The notes under the pieces were generated by a model that searched no databases, had not been told where the DNA came from, and worked only from the letters and a program-made list of their open reading frames with translations. Of a DNA stretch of 64,000 nt, positions 23,517 to 35,385 are shown piece after piece. The DNA is from Terramyces sp. JEL0728 (taxonomy: Eukaryota; Chytridiomycota; Chytridiomycetes; Rhizophydiales; Terramycetaceae), in assembly GCA_027603945.1 (NCBI GenBank), contig JADIIU010000014.1, forward strand, positions 62,001-126,000. The letters are read 5' to 3'. Numbering within the stretch: the stretch's first letter is position 1; every line of letters starts with the position of its first letter. The translations under genes and the position numbers were made by a program.

Positions 23517-26500
23517 CTATTTATTCAACTTTGAATGCACTGTTTCTATCAATAAGTCAGAGTATTGTTCTAATAGGTCCCGAACCCATTTGTCTTTGAA
23601 ATCAATACCCACTGCTCCAGCTGAAACTGTTTGCACTTTTTTCATTGCTTGAATAGCTTGTTCATCTCCATATTTCAAAATGCTTTCAGCGGTTCTTTCA
23701 GCCAGAGATTGAAATAGAGCCAAATCATCTTTAGATATTGATGCATTGGGACTATTATCAGAAGTTTCTGATTTTGGCGTTTCCTTCAGCACTTGCTCCA
23801 CCGAGCTATCTTTTGGTTTTAGTATCGATATTCCCATCCCGCTCAATTTTAGATTCACCTTTTCAATTTCATTTTGCGTCTCTTCTCTCCTCCTTTGTAA
23901 TATTTGAGTTGGACTCGCTATGTCATTGAACGTGACTGGAGTCTGAGTTCGCGAAGTGTTATTTGACAGGTCTGAATTGCTGGCAAAAATATTCACTGGC
24001 GAAGAAGCATTGCTTTGTGGAATAGGAGAAACCTTGTTCAAGTATTGTGCAGTCAGACTTGCTGGAGATGTTGAATCCATGTTATTCAATAATACTTTAT
24101 CGTATTCAAATGGGTCTATATCTTCGTCTGAATCCGATTCAATTTGGTCAGCAAACGGTGTTGCAGTAACGATGGAGTCTCTACTCTCCGACATGCGCAG
24201 CTCTGGCCCAGTGCGATCAACATTATGAACTAGCAAGTCTTCAGATTGCAGTAGCGGGTTCGTCGATGGTAATGGCGACGTAAGGAAACGCACCCGAGGT
24301 GTTTCAAATTGCTTTGTCGGAGAGCTGCTTTCCAGCGAATATTTCCTAAACATGGCAGGTTTCGCAATCACTGGCTCTGCACTGGGTACTTCAGAGAATA
24401 ACTCAACGCCAGCAATATCTACCCTCTGTTGTTAAATCAACAATACCTCTGCCCATTTCCCAGTTATTTTAGGAATCTCAATTGGCGCTGAAGTTTGTAT
24501 GTTTGCTGGTCTTGCCCAAACTGGTAAATGGTAATCTTCAAAATCAAACACTATTGGGGATGGGTTTGAACGTTGATGTAACGGATTGCCTGGTTTTTTT
24601 ACTCCAAGCCCATTAATTCTTCTATGTATATGTTCAGGTACTTTCCATACAAATATGGACCCATTCGCACTAGATGACACGATCCTTGTAGAGTTGTTTG
24701 CAAATACTAGTCCTGTTATTAAATCCCCGTGTCCAAACCCTTCACATAGCGAAATTCCCGTCTGCGGATCTATTAGATGGATCGACTTGTCTGAGGAACC
24801 TGCACACATTATGCTCCCAGAAGGATCAAAGATGATTGTATTCAAAAACGGCAGAGATTTAGCATGGGGATCGTGATTCTTGTTTGTTAAATTGAAAGAT
24901 TTTGTCAATTTCCCTGTCGCAACATTCAGAGAGTTGATTTTCTTGTCTTGGGTAATCGCAATCAAGTTTTCATTATCTACAGATACTGTGAAATCGTAAA
25001 CAGTTGATTTTAATGGAGTGTTACGATAAGTAGTGTAATTCTTATTCTATGTTAGTCTAAAGTACTTTATGGATTGATCTAAAGATGATTGATTTATCGG
25101 CTCCACAGCTAACAAGTTTCTTTCCATGATCAGCAAACTGCATTGCTGTCAGAGTAGATGTATGGTCGTCTAATGTCTGGATAATATCAAAAGTTCCAGC
25201 ATCATTAAGTTCAGCATTAAATATATGTACAAATCTATCTCTACTTGCAGAGGCCATCAACAAGTCTTTTCCGTCTTTGTTAGTCAATAGAAACCTAAGA
25301 GAGTGAAATCCAGCGCCATCACTTCTCCATCATGAGCTTCAATAGTGGCAATTTTTTGAAATGAATCGTAAGAGTAAATACCAATATTTCCTAATCTATC
25401 TCCGCAGGCAATCATATTCAATTTAGGGTCAATTGCAAGCGATCTTATTCCTGTTCGTTCTGTACTCGATTTTATATCTACCGAAGACCCGGATTCTTGT
25501 TAAACAACTATTACTTTCTAGATATCTGTACTTGATGGCCCCTTTGATATCTGCCGTAAGAATATTCTCCAGCTCTGGCGTTTGGTGTAGCATACTGTCA
25601 GGATTTAGCATTTCTGTATTCCAAAATCTTACACTGCCATCGGAAGAGTAAGAAATAAACCCGTTCTTGTAATGTCCATCATATTCTTTGAGTCCCCAAA
25701 TACAATCCGAATGAAACTTCATGCTCTTGTACATTTGTATATCTTTCAAGTTTGTTATATCCAGCACAACTAGATTTTTGTTACTGTACAGCACAATCAT
25801 AAAATCTCTGTTTGATTGATGGACTAGTCTGATTGCAACAACTTGTGGGAATATTTTAAGATTAAACTCCTCACTGCATTAAAAAGAATTACCTTTCTTT
25901 AAACTCTGCGCCAACCAGTAGCGGGTCAGGGGAAGGTAAATTCCCCATATGTTTAAAAGTTTTAGGATCAAACAGCCTGATCTTTCCATCAGATCCCCCA
26001 CAAGAAAAGTATTTCTCACTTAGGAAAATACAACTCCCTCTGCTCATTCTAATATCAACCCATTTATCCAGTTCCTTGTTTTCGTTGAACAATAGCACAA
26101 TGCCTTCACTGGTAATACAATAGGTAAACGTTAGATTGTCAATCCTGTGACACTGCACGTCGACAATGGTACTTGACCTGTGTTCTCGCATTATTCCAGA
26201 TTTTCCTTCCAAGATATGCTGATCTTCTTTGTATTCTACATCCCAAAATTTCAAGTGCTTGTGCCCCGCAGTAACAAAGAATTGTTGTTGGGTATCAAAA
26301 GCTACTGCATTGATTTTTACTGCTAATTTTATGCTTGTTTTCCTCTCTGTTTTCCAGTCCCATAATACAACTTGTCCGTCATGGTGGTAGCCAATAGACA
26401 CAAGTTTATTTCCATCCGGCGAAAATACCAGCGATAGGATGCCGTATTTATGTCCAGTTAGTATTTTCTCTACTGTATTTTTGGTGAGACAATAAATTAA

Positions 26501-26786
26501 GATTCTAGGCTGATGTCCAGTCTTTGTTAACTAAAATTACTTCTCCAACAGCAAGATATTTACCATCGCTACTGCAAGCCAAGCAGGATATGCTCCTCAG
26601 TTTCAACGAGTCGTAAATATGGTCAATTTGCTGATCAGTTACATAATCGTAAAATACAATTGATGCTCCGCAAGGATAAATCAAGAGAGATCTGGATGGG
26701 ATGACGCATATTCCTGAGTTATTTGCTGTTATTCCAAGGATAGATTCAATTTCAATCTTTTATTAGATTTTTATTGCCTTTTTCAT
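23517..26786 (-). CDS. WDR62/MAPKBP1-like WD40 protein
   Basis: Exons from the start: 26786-26778, 26756-26541, 26521-25893, 25873-25515, 25495-25295, 25274-25066, 25046-24447, 24425-23517 (1043 aa). Two tandem WD40 propellers: [84 protein letters not shown], the order and wording of the WDR62/MAPKBP1 group (centrosome/JNK scaffold in animals). The C-terminal ~300 residues are Ser/Pro/Glu-rich and end in a helical segment [20 protein letters not shown]. The first exon codes only Met-Lys-Lys; its intron 26757-26777 uses GC. Seven introns in all. A centriolar or basal-body role is plausible given the flagellated organism. Confidence 0.85.
26757..26777 (-). other. GC-AG intron of 21 nt in the WDR62-like gene
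   Basis: No GT exists between the only suitable ATG (26786) and the first conserved residues ([10 protein letters not shown]). A GC donor (GCAATA) with TAAT and AAAG acceptor gives an in-frame three-codon first exon. Confidence 0.6.
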
Positions 26787-27127
26787 TTTTGGAAAGTATT
26801 TTTCAATCAGTGTGGTCTACAAAATCAGTGGATACAATACAAACAGCACTCGCGATGCCTCAGCGCACACGATACAACCAGCATACACCGGATAGAGTAC
26901 ACAACCAGGATCTTTCTGGTCCAATAGCGCAAATATGCATCTTGGAGATTGTACTGTCGATAGAGATCTTGACGACAGCCGATTTGTCCGGGATTTCTAC
27001 GAGATAGGTTGTACTTGAAGTGCTTGAACTCTGGCCAAACGCCTTACGTCATTGCAAAACTACTCGCCTTCTAGCAATGCCCAATCTATCAATGCGTATT
27101 ACAACTTAGCAGAGACATTTTTTATTT
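26787..27127. other. Intergenic, no supported gene
   Basis: 341 bases between the starts/ends of two minus-strand genes. A plus-strand frame from about 26853 (MPQRTRYNQHTPDRV) stops after ~50 codons and matches nothing I know. Probably the promoter of the WDR62-like gene. Confidence 0.4.
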
Positions 27128-28171
<1,044 letters not shown>

Positions 28172-28771
28172 TTAAAGGTTTGCTGTCCCTTTGGCATAAT
28201 AAGTAACCCCAGAATCACTCAGTTTGTATAATAGTTCACCGTTAATACAAGAGCCTTTCTGCGGCCCTTGTTTGACGATTACTTGTCCATCTATCCCATC
28301 TGAATATCCACTTTCCAAAGGATTGCAAGTAATCACAACGTTACTCTGGTACTGTAGCCAAGTATTAAACGAATTCAAGTCTTCATCTCCTTTGATTTGG
28401 TGAGTCAATAAAACCAAGCTTCCCTTTACTAGCTCTATTATTTTTTTCAAGGTTGAAATTGAGGTTTTTAAATCGCTGGTAAATAAAAGTGTTGAAATGT
28501 CATCAATAATTAAATTCTTTTCCAAACTATCCAGTAGAATTTCACTGATATCATTCAAATCCATACAATCAATAAACTTGTATTCAACTGTAATTCCCAA
28601 TCGTTTTTGTATATGTTGGTAATGCTCCTTGTCCTGCGAATATCCCAGAAACAGGATCGGTCCTTGCAAGGTATTTAGAAAGTTAAACAGCAAAAACGAC
28701 CCGCTTGAAATAATTGTGTCTTTGATTAGATAAATTGAATCCGTTTTGTGATTTAAAAGTGATTCAATCAT
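28172..28771 (-). CDS. ELP6: Elongator complex protein 6
   Basis: Single exon, 199 aa. RecA-like fold without a working P-loop, as in Elp4-6: GSFLLFNFLNTLQGPILFLGYSQDKEHYQHIQKRLG, DDISTLLFTSD, VVITCNPLESGYSDGIDGQV and the end GVTYYAKG. The Elp456 ring helps the tRNA wobble-uridine modifying Elongator complex. The start codon is only 11 bp from that of CHS5 on the other strand. Identification is by overall pattern; the family is weakly conserved. Confidence 0.8.
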   Translation of the reverse strand: MIESLLNHKTDSIYLIKDTIISSGSFLLFNFLNTLQGPILFLGYSQDKEHYQHIQKRLGITVEYKFIDCMDLNDISEILLDSLEKNLIIDDISTLLFTSDLKTSISTLKKIIELVKGSLVLLTHQIKGDEDLNSFNTWLQYQSNVVITCNPLESGYSDGIDGQVIVKQGPQKGSCINGELLYKLSDSGVTYYAKGTANL

Positions 28772-28782
28772 TTTTTGAAAAA
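28772..28782. promoter_or_regulatory. 11-bp gap between divergent ELP6 and CHS5 start codons
   Basis: CAT of ELP6, then TTTTTGAAAAA, then ATG of CHS5. The spacer is itself an imperfect palindrome (T5-G-A5). Both genes' start codons are secured by homology of the first residues (CHS5 begins with its FSIGKIDAGLAILL strand). Confidence 0.75.
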
Positions 28783-29641
28783 ATGCAAGTTTCCTCTGTA
28801 CAGTTTTCTATTGGCAAGATTGACGCTGGTTTGGCAATACTCTTATCACCTGATAATCATGTTGTTGAAATCCCTTCTTCAATGCTGCCTGACAGAGTAG
28901 TCGTCGGTAACTTTGGTGTTCATCCTAGGTAGTCAATTTCTAATCAGCAGGATCGATTGTCAATGTAACGATAGAAAGAAACAAGGAAGAGGAATCAAGA
29001 GAATTACAAGAATTTCAAGCACTCCAAACAGAAATTTACCAACAATTCTCTCAGCCTCCAGTAATTCCTCAAATCTCTGTAAAAAAGACTACTCAAACAT
29101 CAATTATAATCAAATGGAATCCACTGGTATTAAACAGCGCGACATTCAGAGGCATCGATGTTTATAGGAACGGAATCAAATTAGGTTTGAAACCCACGCA
29201 GTTGTCTACCCAAGTAAAACTTACTGGATTGAGTGTTGGTAATTAGTAGTAATATAGCTGCGAAATATGAGATTTACATTGTGCTACGAACATCCGCTGG
29301 ATCGTTTACCAGTAACAAGTTGGAAGCAGAAACTCACACAATGGAAAATTTGACTGGATTGTATCCTTGCTTTGGAGCCTTTTCTAACGATGCGGATATT
29401 GATGTTCTCATTGATCTTTTAGGTTTTTACATTTAATATAGGCAGGATTGGTGCAAGTTATAGCGATGATTTGACTAGTGAAAATACTCACTTGGTTTGT
29501 TCATTACCTAAAGGGCCGAAATACGAAAAAGCAACAGAGTTGAATATCCCTATTGTTACTCCTGAATTCTTAAAGTCTTGTGAACAGTTGGGTAAGGTGC
29601 AACCGGCTGGCACTTTTTACATTTCAAAATCATCATTTTAA
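28783..29641 (+). CDS. CHS5: Chs5-like exomer subunit (N-terminal, FN3 and BRCT domains)
   Basis: Exons 28783-28906, 28951-29238, 29258-29422, 29442-29641 (258 aa). Start FSIGKIDAGLAILLSPDNH with the dimerisation strand, then the FN3 domain (TTQTSIIIKWNPLVLNSATF ... VYRNGIKLG ... YEIYIVLRTSAGSF) and the BRCT domain (NLTGLYPCFGAFSNDADIDV ... ENTHLVCSLPKGPKYEKA ... LNIPIVTPEFLKSCEQLGK). This trio is specific to Chs5, scaffold of the exomer that exports chitin synthase from the trans-Golgi. It lacks the long repeat tail of yeast Chs5. The first intron is 44 nt (28907-28950) and looks like two 22-nt introns abutting; the other two are 19 nt. Confidence 0.93.
28907..28950 (+). other. 44-nt intron composed of two abutting 22-nt intron-like units
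   Basis: 28907-28928 begins GTAAC and ends CCTAG; 28929-28950 begins GTAGTC, contains CTAAT and ends GCAG. Each half has the ends and length of an ordinary intron of this genome, with no base between them. Confidence 0.6.
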
Positions 29642-29811
29642 AATAAATAGTTTGATATTGGGGATAGGTAAATAGCTCGCGCGAGATTGAACCTGCAAGT
29701 CATCATCTCTAATAAGTTGATCCGAATTCATTCCCGCAGTCGTGATATTCTGCTTGCTTCATTCAGTTTTTACTGGTACATTTTTTTACAGTACAATTTA
29801 ACTTTAAAACC

Positions 29812-30538
29812 ATGATCAGGATAAAGAATTTCACAGTCCCAATAACAGTCAAATACGCAGAACTACAGCAACACCTGAACAAAATCATGGAATTCAAGCC
29901 ATTCCTAAAATGGCAATCAAACCTAGCTTCTCAAGACCTATCACAAATAAAAATCAACCAAATTGTTATTCAAGATATGGATTTCTTTGGACCTAGGATT
30001 GGATTCATCAAGTTTAAAGTTGACATGGCTTGGCTAGACGGGACACCGCTACCTGGAATTGTTTTTTGTAGAGGAGACGCAGTTGCGATTCTTGTTATCC
30101 TAAAATCCCCTGATATGGAAAAAGTAGTGATGGTTCAACAACCTAGAGTGCCTATTGGATCAATGGGGTTCTTGGAACTGCCTGCCGGTATGCTAGGTAA
30201 CTAAATTTAATGTAGATGATTCGAATTCTTTTGTAGGCACTGCAGCTCAGGAATTGAAGGAAGAAACTGGGCTAGCGATTGAACATGATGAGCTTTTTCA
30301 TTTGAATACTCTTGCTCCATCTCCAGGTGGGTGCGATGAATACTTGGGGTTGTATTATGTGGAAAAGCATATGGAAACCAAAGAGATTTTGGAGCTGGAA
30401 GGGAAAATTTGTGGGTTGAGGGAGCACGGAGAAAGAATCTCGCTTAAACTAGTTGACTTTGATGAATTGTATTCGAGCACGAGTATGTCTGTTTTGGCTG
30501 CTGCTGCTTTGTACAATAAACTCAAGAATAAGCTGTAA
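29812..30538 (+). CDS. Nudix ADP-sugar pyrophosphatase, copy 1 (complete)
   Basis: Exons 29812-30196 and 30216-30538 (235 aa; intron 19 nt). The Nudix box spans the splice: ELPAGMLDDSNSFVGTAAQELKEETGL, with the Mg-binding REUxEExG core read as QELKEETG. The N-terminal helical part plus FGPRIGFIKF, VVMVQQPRVPIG and APSPGGCDEYLGLYY resembles the plant NUDX14-type ADP-glucose/ADP-ribose pyrophosphatases. The left breakpoint of the 6.3-kb duplication falls inside this gene at 29905. It is convergent with phosphoglycerate mutase, 18 bp apart. Confidence 0.9.
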
Positions 30539-30556
30539 AATCATTCCATGAGCAAT

Positions 30557-32129
30557 TTATTTTCTGAGTAAAGATTGGCCGGTCATTTCTTTTGGAACAT
30601 CTAGTCCCATAACTTCCAAAACGGTAGGTGCAACATCACATAGCGAACCAGCAATGTTGTCTCTAAAGACTTGATTTGTGCTGGTCATAATAAACGGAAC
30701 AGGATTGGTAGTGTGTGCAGTATGCGGCTCTCCATTTTCTTGATTGACCATTTTTTCTGCATTGCCATGATCTGCAGTTACAAATAGAACGTAGCCCGCT
30801 TTCTTGCATGCTTCGTAAATTATACCAATTCCCTTATCGGTAGCTTCAACACCCTTTCTGGCAGCTTCATACACACCAGTGTGGCCAACCATATCTGCGA
30901 TTAACTAAGATTACCTGGCGGAGCAAAATTCATAACAACTAATCCGTACTTGTTGGTCAGCACAGTTTCCGCTACCTTTTCAGCAACTTCAATAGCACTC
31001 ATTTCCGGTTTCAAGTCGTATGTAGCAACTTTTGGTGAGGCAATTAATTCGCGATCTTCCAATGGATACGAGGCTTCAGTACCACCATTAAAGAAGAAAG
31101 TGACGTGAGCATACTTTTCTGTTTCTGCAATATGGCATTGGGGGATTTTCTTTTTGCCAATCCATTCGGCCAAAACATGGTCCATTGATTGGGGCGGGAA
31201 GATATTTGAGAACGGATAATCGCTCTTGTATTGGGTCATGGATAAAATGTGCAAGTTTTTAGGTTGTACAGAAGTTTCAAATGGCATTGGCGGGATGCCA
31301 AGTGCAAGAGTAACTAAATTAATAAAATAATACTTTCTCTCATACGATCACTTCGGAAATTGAAGCAAATAAGAACATCGTTATCAGACAATAATCCAGA
31401 TTTGTCTCCAATAATTGGTTTCAAGAATTCATCAGTCTCGTCTTTGGAATAACGGTCTTCAACAGTCTTTACTAAATCAGAGCTTTGTTCTCCTAATCCT
31501 TGAACTAATCCTTCATAAGCAGTTTTAATTCTTTCCCATCTCTTATCACGATCCATGGCATAGTATCTCCCAGTAATAGTTGCAACTGTTCCGTAACCCA
31601 ATTTGCCCAAATATTCCAATAAATCAGTCAAGTATCCTTTTAACGATCTCGGTGCGGTATCTCTGCCATCACCAATAAAGTGAATATAGGTTTTTGGGAT
31701 TCCGTATTCTTTTGCTGCCTTGACCAAATATTTTAAATGATCAATATGAGCATGAACACCACCATCTGATACCAATCCCATCAAGTGTAGTTTTCCGTTG
31801 GTTTTTGCTTTTTTAAAAGCTTCAGCGACATTTGGCAAGCTTTTAAATGTATCTTCCCTGATTGCGAGTTCAATGCGGACAATATCTTGATAAACAACTC
31901 TACCAGCTCCAATATTTAAATGTCCTACTTCCGAGTTACCCATTAACCCGTCTGGTAAACCTACATTCAAACCATGAGCAAATAATTTTGTAGTTGGATA
32001 TTGTTTGGAGAGGAAAGTCATCACAGGAGTATCTGCATGCAAAATAGCGTCTCCGTTGGATTCGTTTTCTGGAGCAATACCCCACCCGTCAATACAAATT
32101 AGACAAGCTTTGTTTTTCAAGTTTTCCAT
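30557..32129 (-). CDS. gpmI: Cofactor-independent phosphoglycerate mutase, copy 1
   Basis: Exons 32129-31334, 31313-30915, 30894-30557 (510 aa; introns 20 nt). Interconverts 3- and 2-phosphoglycerate in glycolysis using two metal ions. ACLICIDGWGIAPE (metal Asp), MGNSEVGHLNIGAGRVVYQD with the catalytic Ser, VSDGGVHAHIDH, IGDGRDTAPRS, FNFRSDRMRE, NFAPPDMVGHTG and VTADHGNAE are all intact. Length matches the family. A TTG-initiated extension to 32174 exists; the ATG at 32129 is used. It differs from copy 2 at only a few residues. Confidence 0.96.
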
Positions 32130-32630
32130 TTTGATTAGATGACAATTCAAATTCCTTTTTTCCTTTTTGAGCAAATTAAATCACCATTTATCAATGCCGA
32201 TTAATCATAATGATTCTCTGTGTAGCTTGGCAATTGGAAACCGGGCCATCCAAAATCAAATATTACTTTTCAGAATAAACATATTTCAGATCCTATTAAC
32301 GACAATGTCGAGTAGCAGGCCTTCTAGTAACCCGGTAATTGCGTTATTTGGCTATTGAAAGACAAGTTAGTTATGGCTGAAAATTGAAAATTAATGGCCT
32401 GCATTTGTGCTGGTAGGAGGAGCGAAATCATCATGATAAACAAATACTCTGATATAACAAATCAGCCGTATCGTCCCGCTACTAGATCAAGGCAAGTCTC
32501 TATACATTCCTGATCCTTTTACCCTTTTTATTCGTGTATAGAACTGAATACCGTTAGACCCAAAATGATTTTTTCCCTATCCAAAAAATCCCCATTTTTA
32601 GGTGCTAATCCTATTTATACTACAATAGAA
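32130..32630. other. Divergent intergenic region, phosphoglycerate mutase / velvet A1
   Basis: 501 bases, repeated with small differences at 38425-38920. No gene seen. Serves as promoter for both neighbours. A 62-codon frame at 32167-32358 is not conserved in the duplicate and is not a gene. Confidence 0.5.
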
Positions 32631-33235
32631 ATGGAGAAATTATTCAATGTAATAATACGACAGGAACCGCAAAAGGGACGAGAAGCAGGATTGAAATTCC
32701 CCTTTATCAAAAGTTTAATGTTCTTGTAGCTAATATAGATATCCAACTTTGATTCTTCAGGTGAACTTTGGAGAAAAGATACCGATAAACAAGGTATACA
32801 TGGCTAACAGGCAGCTTTATTCATATACAATGATCTGCACGATTGTATTATATTCTCCTGAAAAAGACACGGTGTTATCTTCGCTGGAAAACTCTCCTTA
32901 TTCAAAACTGAAATATTCCAACAATCTATTTGGAGAATATACACAGACAGGACAAGTACTGATGGACCCGGAAGATCAGGAATATTATATTTTCTTTCTT
33001 TTTCCAGACATTCACATTAAAGTAGCTGGCGAGTATGTTCTTGAGTGCATAGTAATAGACATCGATAGGTAGTTCTTGCTAACCAAGTATATCAGAGCCG
33101 TGCAGTATAACCACCAGTCCTTTCCACGTACATTTACGCAACAATTTCGAAAAACCGCTGTTCTCTACTGATTTATGCAAAGGGTTCGAAATGCAAGGAA
33201 TTGAATCTTCTGTAATTAAAAAAGTAAAGTACTAA
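32631..33235 (+). CDS. Minimal velvet-domain protein A, copy 1
   Basis: Exons 32631-32719, 32739-32793, 32815-33068, 33088-33235 (181 aa; introns 19, 21, 19 nt). The velvet domain is read in order: IIRQEPQKGREAGLKFPF (standard RQQP..AR..G start), YPTLILQVNF (the PPPIVQL strand), LYSYTMICTIVLYSPEKD, the NSPYSKLKYSNNLFGEY loop (family: L.G..VSS), DQEYYIFFLFPDIHIKVAGEYVLECIVID (family: FFVFPDLSVR..G.FRLKF), and the final SPFHVHLRNNFEKP strand. Velvet proteins are fungal NF-kB-like DNA-binding regulators of development and secondary metabolism. This one is the bare domain without extensions. The middle intron has no in-frame stop. Confidence 0.85.
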
Positions 33236-33625
33236 AATTTTTCATGTTTCATACATGTTTCATGAGCGATTCTTATTCCCGAATCCATTAAAATAAAAGG
33301 TTGGAGAAGCTAGATACTTCCGAGCGAGATTTTAGCGTAAAATGAATTGTTGGCGGTTCAGTTGTCATCTTCGGACTCAATTTCACACTCTCATAAAGCG
33401 AATTTCCGCATGGTTCCCGGCCAATCAAAACGCAATCACCAGCCAATCAAATGATACTCTGACAAATAAACGAGGAAATTCCCTGACTGAAACCTTTCCC
33501 ACAAGGTAAAAGGCCAAGACAACGTAGCTAGAGCGAAGCGATAATAGAGCTCCTCAAATTAATACCGAACCGTACTTTTTTATTATTACAAATTTGTTAC
33601 CAGTTTTCCAGGTGAAAAAAAGGAA
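33236..33625. promoter_or_regulatory. Region upstream of velvet B1 with two CCAAT boxes
   Basis: 390 bases without a gene. GCCAATCAAA occurs twice, at 33420-33429 and 33442-33451, exactly 22 bp apart, about 175-205 bp before the velvet B start. Both are kept in the duplicate (39711 and 39733). CCAAT boxes bind the HAP/NF-Y complex in fungi; function here is inferred. Confidence 0.5.
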
Positions 33626-34234
33626 ATGTCAGAACTAAAAGATATAGTAATAGTTCAAGAGCCAGTGCAAGGAAGGGAGGCAGGACTAAAGAAACCGTAT
33701 ATTAGCAGCTTACTGTAATTATAATTTACCATAGACATCCTACGCTGATATTACAGGCTGTATTCAAATCACCACCAACTTATAATACAGTAGTTTGTTA
33801 CTAACGAAAGCTTAAATCGCAGAATCTGATATGTAATCTGGTCCTGTATTCTCCAGAAATGGATGAAACTCAGTCTGTGGTTGCTAATTCCTATTACTCC
33901 AAGCAACCCTACACCACCAACTTTTTTGGCTGCAGCTCAACCAATAGTTGTGCTTTAATTGATCCACAAACAAATATTCATAATTTATACTTTATATTTC
34001 CCGATATTCATGTCAAAACAGCAGGTGAATATCGGCTACTATGTCAAGTATGCAGTCCAGAAAAGTAATTTCCAAGTTAACGCTAGTCCTGCAAAAGTCA
34101 TTAGTAAATTTACCCGGCCATTCAAAATACTAAGGAGACCAGATTTTGAAAAACCAAAGTCGATTACTGAGCTCTCTGCTGCATTTGAAGACCAAGGGGC
34201 AGAAGCAAAGTATTGTAAACAATTTTTTCAGTAA
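33626..34234 (+). CDS. Minimal velvet-domain protein B, copy 1
   Basis: Exons 33626-33714, 33735-33789, 33811-34064, 34087-34234 (181 aa; introns 20, 21, 22 nt). Exon lengths (89, 55, 254, 148) equal those of protein A. Sequence: IVIVQEPVQGREAGLKKPYI, HPTLILQAVF, LICNLVLYSPEMDETQSVVA, NLYFIFPDIHVKTAGEYRLLCQV, and the best velvet C-terminus of the cluster: RPFKILRRPDFEKPKSITEL followed by SAAFEDQGAEAKY, matching the family pattern PFTVYSAKKFPGM..STELS..FA.QG. This last block is the strongest single piece of evidence for velvet identity. Confidence 0.9.
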
Positions 34235-35385
34235 TCGCTACTTTAAAGTCGCTGCTCTCCTTGGAGAGTAAATATTTAAAGACACTTAATATTACATAAT
34301 ATATATCAATCAGATTTAGTTTGACAAAATTAATATGTATAGCCACAAAAATAGAGATTTCAATTTCCTATATAGCGCAGCCTCACAAACTGCGAGAAAT
34401 CCAACGGCATTTATAGACTTTTATTCCTGAGAAGTATGCAAGTGGGAATAGAAATGATTTCAAGTTTGCTATTGCGAAAAGTACCACCAACAAAGATCTT
34501 GAATTCCATAGGGCGATTCCTTGGAAACACACTTTCTGATAATTCCTCGTTTGCTCCAGTGGTGATTTATGATTGCTAGAAATGCGCAACGAGCAGCCAA
34601 TCGGTCAACAGGATGCCATTCTGATAGAGAAACAAAGTGGCGCCATCGGCCACTTTCCCGCAAATCGAAATTTGTTTATGGCTCCATTTCACTGATAACT
34701 GAGCTAAACTAGAACATAATACCACCCCAATTTGCCAACTTGTTTGCAAATCTAACGAAATACATTTTTATCTTGCTGGTGGGAAAACCCCCGACACAGC
34801 CACAATCAGCATTGTACTTATTGGGGCTTATTGGGAAACCAACACTATAAAGTTTCACATAATAAAAGAAAACAGCCATTTGCTTGCATTAGACAGAGTT
34901 GTTAATTTGAACATACCAGAATATGTAGTTACCAGGTCTTTGGTGGAATTGTGCAAGTTGGCTAAAAACTGCTTGGCACCAAAACATGTTTTCAAAACTG
35001 ATTTGAAATTACTATAATTCAATTAATGCAGCAAGGTTGGTACTCTAGCGTTGCACTATTAGAATGGCCGACAGATAACATGGTAATCAAACCAGTATTG
35101 CATTACCAATGGAGTCCAGCGAAACCAAGCGGTTGTGCATATTACTGTGGTTGAATATAGTAGAAAAATCCCAAAAATTGACTTGCAAGGCCGTCCCCGC
35201 ATTTATTTACTTTGGACTTGGGGCAATAGGCGGTTTCTAGAATCGTCATTAAACTGCAGTTACTAACTTGACGATTCTTCTCTGTTCCCATGGAAAGTAG
35301 CAGGAAAAACATTATTTCCTGTGAAAAGCACTAAAGATTTTTTCTCCTAAAGAAATACCAACTTATTGGGTCGGAAAAAGTAGAC
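34235..35385. other. 1.15-kb spacer between velvet B1 and E1
   Basis: Mostly no gene. Contains a BRCT-like remnant (34862-35017, separate entry). An E2F-like TTTCCCGC lies at 34654-34661 and a GCCAATCGG at 34596. Repeated in unit 2 at 40527-41695 with indels, as expected for unconstrained sequence. Confidence 0.45.
34862..35017 (+). pseudogene. BRCT-domain remnant, copy 1
   Basis: A 51-codon frame reads ENSHLLALDRVVNLNIPEYV then VTRSLVELCKL. It lines up with the BRCT end of the CHS5 protein encoded at 29.4 kb (ENTHLV ... LNIPIVTPEFLKSCEQLGK). No start, upstream domain or splice context is visible, so it looks like a decayed fragment. The same fragment is in unit 2 at 41163-41318. Confidence 0.45.

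Noticed and set aside
26774..27007. 77-codon plus-strand frame upstream of the WDR62-like gene
   Set aside because: Overlaps the first exon of that gene antisense, has no known motif and no plausible splice partners.
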